Source: Rhodococcus opacus
Lineage (GTDB): Bacteria; Actinomycetota; Actinomycetes; Mycobacteriales; Mycobacteriaceae
DNA length: 64,000 nt
Direction: 5' to 3'
NCBI RefSeq assembly: GCF_012396235.1
Contig: NZ_JAAXPA010000007.1
Coordinates: 62,001 to 126,000 of the forward strand
In this document: piece by piece, positions 58,493-64,000 of the stretch
How positions within the stretch are numbered: the stretch's first letter is position 1
Layout of the letters: each line of letters begins with the position of its first letter
Notes under the pieces: model-generated
Told to the model about the DNA's origin: nothing
Database searches by the model: none
The model's input: only the letters and a program-made list of their open reading frames with translations
Translations under genes and position numbers: made by a program

Positions 58493-60169
58493 ATGACCAC
58501 CACGACGCCTCCGGTTTCCGGACCCCGCCACGTGTCGGCGCCCCGCGGCACCGAACTGACGACACTCGGCTGGCAGCAAGAAGGCGCCCTGCGCATGCTG
58601 ATGAACAACCTCGACCCCGAGGTCGCCGAGCATCCCGACTCCCTCGTCGTCTACGGCGGCACCGGCAAGGCCGCGCGCAGCTGGGAGGCGTTCGACGCGA
58701 TGGTCCGGACGTTGAAGACCCTGAAGTCCGACGAGACGATGCTGGTGCAGTCCGGAAAGCCGGTGGGCGTGTTCCGCACCAGCGAGTGGGCGCCCCGAGT
58801 CCTCCTCGCGAACTCGAACCTGGTGGGCGACTGGGCCAACTGGGAGGAGTTCCGCAAGCTCGACGCCCTCGGCCTGATCATGTACGGGCAGATGACGGCC
58901 GGGTCGTGGATCTACATCGGCACGCAGGGCATCCTGCAGGGCACGTACGAGACGTTCGGCGCGGTGGGCCGGAAGCGCTTCGGCGGTTCGCTCGCGGGCA
59001 CCATCACGCTGACGGCCGGGCTCGGCGGCATGGGCGGCGCCCAGCCCCTCGCCGTGACGATGAACGACGGCGTCGCGATCTGCGTCGACTGCGACGTCAC
59101 CCGCATCGACCGCCGGATCGCGCACAAGTACCTCGACACCAAGGCCACCGACATCCACGACGCCCTGCGTCTCGCGATCGAGGCCCGCGACGCGAAGCGC
59201 CCGCTGTCGATCGGCCTCGAAGGCAACGCCGCGGAGATCTTCCCCGAACTGCTCGCCATGAACGCCCCCATCGACATCGTCACCGACCAGACGTCGGCAC
59301 ACGACCCGCTGTCGTACCTGCCGCTCGGGGTCGATTTCGCCGACATGAAGGCGATGGCCGACAAGGACCCGGTGAAGTTCACCGAGGACTCCCGCGCGTC
59401 GATGGCACGGCACGTCGCCGCGATGGTCGGCTTCCTCGACAAGGGTGCCGAGGTGTTCGACTACGGCAACTCCATCCGTGACGAGGCCCGCAAGGCCGGC
59501 TACTACCGCGCGTTCGACTTCCCCGGATTCGTGCCCGCCTACATCCGTCCGCTGTTCGAGGAGGGCCTCGGCCCGTTCCGCTGGGCCGCGCTGTCGGGTG
59601 ACCCGAAGGACATCGCCGCCACCGACAAGGCGATCCTCGAACTGTTCCCCGAGAACGAGCACCTCAAGCGCTGGATCACGATGGCGGGCGAGAAGGTGGC
59701 GTTCGAGGGCCTGCCGGCCCGGATCTGCTGGCTCGGTTACGGCGAACGGCACAAGGCCGGCCTGAAGTTCAACGAGATGGTGGCGTCCGGCGAGCTGTCC
59801 GCGCCCGTCGCCATCGGCCGCGACCACCTCGACTCCGGATCCGTCGCGTCCCCGTACCGCGAGACCGAGTCGATGCTCGACGGCTCCGACGCGATCGCCG
59901 ACTGGCCGCTGCTCAACGCACTCGTCAACACCGCGTCGGGGGCGTCGTGGGTGTCCATCCACCAGGGCGGCGGCGTCGGCATGGGACGGTCCATCCACGC
60001 CGGTCAGGTGTGCATCGCGGACGGCACCGATCTGGCCGCCGAGAAGCTGGAGCGGGTCCTGACCAACGATCCCGGCATGGGCGTCATCCGGCACGCCGAC
60101 GCCGGATACGACCACGCGATCGACGTCGCCAAGGAGCGCGGCGTGCGCGTGCCGATGTCCGAAGGATGA
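58493..60169 (+). CDS. hutU: Urocanate hydratase
   Basis: This 558-residue urocanase has the N-terminal [31 protein letters not shown], the NAD-binding [22 protein letters not shown] near 185, and the active-site region [22 protein letters not shown] with the conserved cysteine near 410. It converts urocanate to imidazolonepropionate using tightly bound NAD+. The ATG at 58493 follows AAGGAG. It is the second gene of the permease-hutU-hutI-hutG operon. Confidence 0.95.
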   Translation: MTTTTPPVSGPRHVSAPRGTELTTLGWQQEGALRMLMNNLDPEVAEHPDSLVVYGGTGKAARSWEAFDAMVRTLKTLKSDETMLVQSGKPVGVFRTSEWAPRVLLANSNLVGDWANWEEFRKLDALGLIMYGQMTAGSWIYIGTQGILQGTYETFGAVGRKRFGGSLAGTITLTAGLGGMGGAQPLAVTMNDGVAICVDCDVTRIDRRIAHKYLDTKATDIHDALRLAIEARDAKRPLSIGLEGNAAEIFPELLAMNAPIDIVTDQTSAHDPLSYLPLGVDFADMKAMADKDPVKFTEDSRASMARHVAAMVGFLDKGAEVFDYGNSIRDEARKAGYYRAFDFPGFVPAYIRPLFEEGLGPFRWAALSGDPKDIAATDKAILELFPENEHLKRWITMAGEKVAFEGLPARICWLGYGERHKAGLKFNEMVASGELSAPVAIGRDHLDSGSVASPYRETESMLDGSDAIADWPLLNALVNTASGASWVSIHQGGGVGMGRSIHAGQVCIADGTDLAAEKLERVLTNDPGMGVIRHADAGYDHAIDVAKERGVRVPMSEG

Positions 60170-60216
60170 CCGCAGGCCCGAGCGACCGTATTTTCGAACC
60201 ACTGGAAGGAACAGCA

Positions 60217-61440
60217 GTGACAGCGAACACCTCCCGCTCCACAGTGCTGACCGGCATCGGCACCCTGGTGACCAACGACCCGACAGTGGGGGAAGGTCCG
60301 CTCGGGCTGATCCGCGACGCCGCCGTCGTCTTCGACGGCGGCGTGGTGGCCTGGGTCGGCCGCGCCGACTCGGCGCCTGCCGGCGACGTCGGGCACGATC
60401 TCGACGGCCGGGCGGTGCTGCCGGGCTTCGTGGAGAGCCACTCGCACCTCGTGTTCGGCGGGGAACGCGCGGAGGAATTCGCGGCGCGCATGGCGGGACA
60501 GCCGTACGCGGCGGGAGGTATCCGCAACACGATCGAGGCGACGCGGAACGCGACCGACGAACAGCTCGAGGCGAACACGCGGCGGTTGCTGGACGAGTCC
60601 CTGCGGTCGGGCAGCACCACCGTGGAGTGCAAGACCGGGTACGGGCAGACGGTCGCGCACGAACTGCGCAGCACGACGATCGCGGCGTCCCTCACCGACG
60701 AGGTGACGCTGCTCGCCGCTCACGTTCCGCCGCCGGAATACGCGGGGCGCGCCGACGACTACGTCGCCATGGTGTGCGCGGAGATGATCGACGCCTGTGC
60801 ACCGCAGGCGAAATGGATCGACGTGTTCTGCGAGACCGGCGCGTTCGACCGCGATCAGGCACACGCGGTTCTCACCGCCGGAATGGCGAAGGGGCTCATC
60901 CCCCGCGTCCACGGCAACCAGCTCCGCGAGGGCCCCGGAGTCCAGCTCGCCGTCGAACTGGGGGCCGCGTCCGTCGACCACGTCTGCTACACCACGCAGG
61001 CCGACATCGATGCGCTGGCACAGAGTTCGACGGTGGCCACTCTCCTGCCCGGCGCCGATTTCTCGACCCGGAACAAGTACCCGGACGCCCGGGCCCTGCT
61101 CGACGCGGGGGTCACGGTGGCGCTCGGTGCGGATTGCAACCCCGGCACCAGCTACACCACCAGCCTGCCGTTCTGCATCGCGATCGCGGTGCGGGACATG
61201 CACATGACCCCGGACGAAGCCGTCTGGGCGGCGACCGCGGGCGGTGCCCGGGCACTGCAACGTGCCGACGTCGGGGTCCTGCGCCCCGGAGCGCGGGCCG
61301 ATGCCCTCGCCCTCGACGCACCGTCGTACCTACACTTGGCCTACCGGCCCGGCGTCCCCCTGGTCCGCGATGTGTGGCGGGGCGGCGAACTCGCCTGGTC
61401 CGCGCACACCGGTCACGAGAAAGCGAGGGCCCTGCGATGA
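60217..61440 (+). CDS. hutI: Imidazolonepropionase
   Basis: This 407-residue amidohydrolase has [27 protein letters not shown] (metal histidines; this pattern typifies HutI), [28 protein letters not shown] near 230 and [18 protein letters not shown] near 305. It hydrolyses 4-imidazolone-5-propionate to N-formimidoylglutamate. The GTG at 60217 has GGAAGGA upstream. The stop overlaps the hutG start (ATGA). Confidence 0.95.
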   Translation: MTANTSRSTVLTGIGTLVTNDPTVGEGPLGLIRDAAVVFDGGVVAWVGRADSAPAGDVGHDLDGRAVLPGFVESHSHLVFGGERAEEFAARMAGQPYAAGGIRNTIEATRNATDEQLEANTRRLLDESLRSGSTTVECKTGYGQTVAHELRSTTIAASLTDEVTLLAAHVPPPEYAGRADDYVAMVCAEMIDACAPQAKWIDVFCETGAFDRDQAHAVLTAGMAKGLIPRVHGNQLREGPGVQLAVELGAASVDHVCYTTQADIDALAQSSTVATLLPGADFSTRNKYPDARALLDAGVTVALGADCNPGTSYTTSLPFCIAIAVRDMHMTPDEAVWAATAGGARALQRADVGVLRPGARADALALDAPSYLHLAYRPGVPLVRDVWRGGELAWSAHTGHEKARALR

Positions 61441-62399
61441 TGGAGAACCTGCTGATTCCCCCACCCCCCTGGATCGGCAGGGTGGACGGCACGTCGAGTC
61501 ACCACCTCCGCTGGCACCAGGCGGTCACGCCACTTCACGACGACTCCGAACCCGGCGCCTGCGTGTTCGTCGGCTTCTCGAGCGACGAGGGCGTGGAGCG
61601 GAACAAGGGTCGCCGCGGGGCGGCCCGCGGGCCGGACGCGCTGCGGGCCGCGCTGGCGTCGATGGCGCTCGCCGAGCCGCTCCGCGCGTACGACGCCGGC
61701 ACCGTCGCGGTCACCGACAATCGTCTCGAGGCCGGGCAGATGGCGCTCGGCTCCGTGGTCGCCGCGACGCTCGACGCCGGCCAGTTCCCGGTGGTCCTCG
61801 GCGGCGGCCACGAGGTGGCCTACGGGACGTACCTCGGTCTGGCACAGGCAGCCGTCCGCACACCCAAGCGGCGGATCGGGATCCTGAACCTGGACGCCCA
61901 CTTCGACCTGCGGTCCGATCCGGTCCCCAGTTCGGGCACACCGTTCCGGCAGATCCTCGAACAGGAGCACGCGGCGGGCACCGCCCTGCAGTACTCCGTG
62001 CTCGGCATCAGCCAGCCGAGCAACACCACCGCGCTGTTCGACACCGCACGCGGATACGACGTCCGGTACCTCCTGGACGACGACTGCTCGGTCTCCGACC
62101 GGCACCGGGTGGCCGTCTTCGTCAGCGAGTTCCTGTCGGACGTCGATCTCGTTTACCTCACCATCGACCTCGACGTCCTTCCCGCCGCCGTCGCACCGGG
62201 AGTGAGCGCTCCCGCCGCGTACGGCGTGCCTGCGGAGACGATCCAATTCGTCTGCGACGCCGTCGCCGCCAGTGGCAAGCTCGCCGTGTGCGATGTGGCC
62301 GAACTCAATCCGTCGTTCGACATCGACAACCGCACCGCCCGCACCGCGGCCCGGTTGATCCATCGGATCGTCACGAAGCGGGTTCCCATCGTCCGCTGA
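61437..62399 (+). CDS. hutG: Formimidoylglutamase
   Basis: This 320-residue ureohydrolase (arginase fold) has the manganese ligands in [26 protein letters not shown] and [20 protein letters not shown]. It cleaves N-formimidoylglutamate to glutamate and formamide, so the route here needs no formimidoyl transfer. Starts at 61437 and 61440 (ATGATG) are both possible, and the first overlaps the hutI stop. Glutamate released here is the substrate of the divergently encoded GDH. Confidence 0.93.
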   Translation: MMENLLIPPPPWIGRVDGTSSHHLRWHQAVTPLHDDSEPGACVFVGFSSDEGVERNKGRRGAARGPDALRAALASMALAEPLRAYDAGTVAVTDNRLEAGQMALGSVVAATLDAGQFPVVLGGGHEVAYGTYLGLAQAAVRTPKRRIGILNLDAHFDLRSDPVPSSGTPFRQILEQEHAAGTALQYSVLGISQPSNTTALFDTARGYDVRYLLDDDCSVSDRHRVAVFVSEFLSDVDLVYLTIDLDVLPAAVAPGVSAPAAYGVPAETIQFVCDAVAASGKLAVCDVAELNPSFDIDNRTARTAARLIHRIVTKRVPIVR

Positions 62400-62419
62400 G
62401 GTCGCCCGGAACCGTCCGC

Positions 62420-63253
62420 TCAGCGCTCCCGCAGCACGGCGCGCAGACGGGTGACGAACGAGGCCGGGTCCTCGGCGAAGCCGATGTGGCCGCCGGGGAA
62501 CATTGTGGGATCGACGCCCAGTTCGGTGGCGAGCGCCCGCGACGTACGGTCGCAGAGCTGACCACCGGACTCCTCGCCGATCCCGACTACGACGCGGGTG
62601 GGGGCCGAGCGCAGGGCGGTGATGTCCGGGCACCAGCGGGTGGTCGGGCGCAGCATGTGCGCGTGCTGGAAGTATTCGTCGGCCTCGGTCTGCGGATCCC
62701 GTTCGCCCGCGAACATCTGCTGGAACACCTCCTCGGGCAGGTGGATGTTCGCCAGGGCCAGGAACTTCCTCCACGCCCCCACGACGTCCCCGGCGAGGTG
62801 CGCGTCGATGATGTCGTCGGTCTTCACCCGCAATTGCTCGCGGTCGGCGAGGAGCTCGTCCAGCGGCGGCTCGTGGGCGATCACGGTGTGGACCAGCTCG
62901 GGGTGCGCCTGCACGAGCGCGAGCGCGCTGACGGCGCCGCCACTGGAGCCGAACACCACGGCCGGGCCTGCGTCGAGGTGCATCAGGAGCCGGGCGAGGT
63001 CGTCGGCGCGCATCTCGGGGGTCGAATCGCGGTCGCGGTCGTCGACCGGGCTGCGGTGGATGCCCCGCGGGTCCGTCGTGAGCACGGTGTAGTCGGACGA
63101 GAGCAGATCGGCGGCGGGCGCGCAGGAGTCGGCGTCCATCGGGGCGCCGACGAGCACGACGACGGGGCCCGTGCCCCGTACCTCGTAGTACAGCCTGGCA
63201 CCGGGGACGTCGAGGGTCCGGGCATCGGCGGTGGCGGTCGATGTGGGATTCAT
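62420..63253 (-). CDS. Alpha/beta-hydrolase
   Basis: This 277-residue alpha/beta-hydrolase has the oxyanion region VVLVGAPMDADSC, the nucleophile elbow VVFGSSGGAVSALAL with serine near 100, and the C-terminal histidine in FPGGHIGFAEDPASFVTRL. The acid is probably in the VVGIGEESGG region. It is close to hydrolases of the lipase/epoxide-hydrolase type common next to actinobacterial regulators. It converges with hutG (21 bp gap) and is not part of the hut operon. The substrate is unknown. Confidence 0.82.
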   Translation of the reverse strand: MNPTSTATADARTLDVPGARLYYEVRGTGPVVVLVGAPMDADSCAPAADLLSSDYTVLTTDPRGIHRSPVDDRDRDSTPEMRADDLARLLMHLDAGPAVVFGSSGGAVSALALVQAHPELVHTVIAHEPPLDELLADREQLRVKTDDIIDAHLAGDVVGAWRKFLALANIHLPEEVFQQMFAGERDPQTEADEYFQHAHMLRPTTRWCPDITALRSAPTRVVVGIGEESGGQLCDRTSRALATELGVDPTMFPGGHIGFAEDPASFVTRLRAVLRER

Positions 63254-63485
63254 CGAGTTCTCCTCGTTCGGGGTGGTGATTCTCGGTCGCAGGTAGGACC
63301 GCCGCCGACGGGCAGAATCATCGGTTGTCGAGGAAAATTTCTTCCGCAGACCTGGTACGGCGCCCAGGATCCGAAGGAATCGTGGGCGTACCACTGGAAG
63401 CACGCGCGCCTTGATGACAGGATATATCCACGCGAACGGGATCTCGATGTGAGTTCCCGGGCGGCAACTGCAGGGAGTGAACGGT
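63254..63485. other. Divergent leader of the hydrolase and cold-shock genes
   Basis: These 232 bp hold no gene. Cold-shock mRNAs often have long structured 5' leaders, and part of this region is probably the csp leader. No terminator or riboswitch class was recognised. Confidence 0.45.
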
Positions 63486-63689
63486 ATGGCGCAGGGTGTT
63501 GTGAAGTGGTTCAACAGCGAGAAGGGCTTCGGATTCATAGCGCCGGACGACGGCAGCGCGGACGTGTTCGTTCACTACTCCGAGATCTCGGGCAGCGGCT
63601 ACAAGTCGCTGGAGGAGAACCAGCGGGTGGAATTCGAGGTCGGACAGGGCCAGAAGGGCCCGCAGGCCCAGAATGTCCGGGCCGTCTGA
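63486..63689 (+). CDS. Cold-shock protein, CspA family
   Basis: This 67-residue single cold-shock domain has the RNA-binding motifs [20 protein letters not shown] (RNP1) and DVFVHYSEI (RNP2). ATG 63486 gives the standard CspA length; a GTG at 63477 would add three residues. Single-stranded nucleic-acid chaperone function is well established for the family. Confidence 0.95.
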   Translation: MAQGVVKWFNSEKGFGFIAPDDGSADVFVHYSEISGSGYKSLEENQRVEFEVGQGQKGPQAQNVRAV

Positions 63690-63700
63690 CCGACGCCCCG

Positions 63701-63772
63701 ATGACACTGTGACGATGTCGCACATGACACTGTGACGATGTCGCAGATGACACTATGACGACGAGGTCGCAC
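63701..63772. repeat. 23-bp tandem repeat after the cold-shock gene
   Basis: ATGACACTGTGACGATGTCG plus CAC/CAG is repeated at 63701-63723 and 63724-63746, with a diverged third copy (ATGACACTATGACGACG) at 63747-63772. It lies between the csp stop and a hairpin. Unit length and near identity suggest recent duplication or a repeated protein- or RNA-binding site. Confidence 0.8.
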
Positions 63773-63789
63773 CCGAGCGGTGCGGCCTC
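63763..63789. terminator. Hairpin terminator between csp and the last gene
   Basis: GAGGTCGCACC (63763-63773) pairs with GGTGCGGCCTC (63779-63789), 11 bp with one G-T wobble and a 5-nt loop. It can serve both convergent genes. Confidence 0.7.
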
Positions 63790-63814
63790 GTTGTCGCAGT
63801 AGGCCCCGGGACAG

Positions 63815-64000
63815 CTATCTCGAGAGGCCGAAGCTTCCCACCTGGTTGCCGTTGACGTACACGGACCCGGTGTAGGTCCCGTCTGCGTTGGGGGACATCC
63901 TGTCGGTCAGGAAGCCCAGACCCGATGGGCTGTAATCGATGACGGTGTCTCCGTTCCCGTCCTGCGAGGTCGTGCCCGCGAGTCCGGTCAGACCGAACGC
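63815..64000 (-). CDS. C-terminal part of an unknown, probably exported protein
   Basis: The last 61 residues and a TAG stop (63815-63817) are visible; the rest lies beyond the right edge. The piece is rich in Gly, Ser, Asn and Thr with beta-strand-like TYTGSVYVNGNQVGSFGLSR at the end. That composition suits a secreted or surface beta-rich protein. The family is not recognised. Confidence 0.55.
   Translation of the reverse strand, partial: AFGLTGLAGTTSQDGNGDTVIDYSPSGLGFLTDRMSPNADGTYTGSVYVNGNQVGSFGLSR

Overview
The window looks like a chromosomal segment of a catabolically versatile Rhodococcus, closest in style to R. jostii or R. opacus. The DNA is GC-rich with GC-ending codons, GTG starts are common, genes often overlap by 4 bp (ATGA or GTGA), and long runs of genes match the Mycobacterium tuberculosis cholesterol regulon in identity and order. 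Assignments rest on recognising protein sequences and motifs by eye. No database search was run.

Block 1 (1-22,700) is the sterol side-chain region. It holds the 5' end of a mce4 uptake operon (yrbE4A and the start of yrbE4B), a beta-hydroxyacyl-CoA/steroid dehydrogenase (hsd4A), ferredoxin fdxD, acyl-CoA dehydrogenase pair fadE26-fadE27, fadD17, an NMO-like flavoprotein, fadD19, echA19, an F420-type LLM protein, a DUF35-ltp4-ltp3 aldolase module, cyp125 and the thiolase fadA5. Each transcription unit is preceded by one or two KstR-type boxes (TnnAACnnGTTnnA). Cargo not expected in a sterol cluster includes an AbiEi/DUF559-like gene bracketed by inverted palindromes, an erythromycin-esterase homologue, and a GyrA-like domain fused to an acetyltransferase.

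Block 2 (22,700-38,600) resembles M. tuberculosis Rv0760c-Rv0771. An eight-gene minus-strand operon runs TetR, CYP123, SDR, CYP51, ferredoxin, NTF2-like, unknown, FadD. A plus-strand operon runs aldehyde dehydrogenase, SDR, hydroxyisobutyrate-dehydrogenase-like, carboxymuconolactone-decarboxylase-like. The two promoters share a 19-bp operator-like sequence. Between them lie another P450 with a divergent TetR, a small membrane protein, a PAS protein and an SDR.

Block 3 (38,600-43,450) is a methyltransferase, an alpha-toroid (prenyltransferase/glycosidase-like) protein, a second methyltransferase, a GT4 glycosyltransferase and an LLM protein. A KstR-type box lies directly upstream of the glycosyltransferase, suggesting sterol-responsive glycoconjugate synthesis or modification.

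Block 4 (43,450-48,700) is the ring C/D module: two SDRs diverging from echA20-ipdA-ipdB-ipdC, with a KstR box and a perfect CAAG/CTTG palindrome (KstR2-like) in the shared promoter.

Block 5 (48,700-64,000) has a DUF2277 protein, a GT87 mannosyltransferase-like protein, a PadR regulator, and a histidine/urocanate utilisation island: hutC, a giant NAD-glutamate dehydrogenase, an NCS1 permease, hutU, hutI and hutG, with no hutH in the window. It ends with an alpha/beta hydrolase, a cold-shock protein and a partial unknown gene. Three families of intergenic palindromes (called A, B and C here) punctuate gene ends throughout. No tRNA, rRNA, CRISPR array, insertion sequence or prophage was seen.
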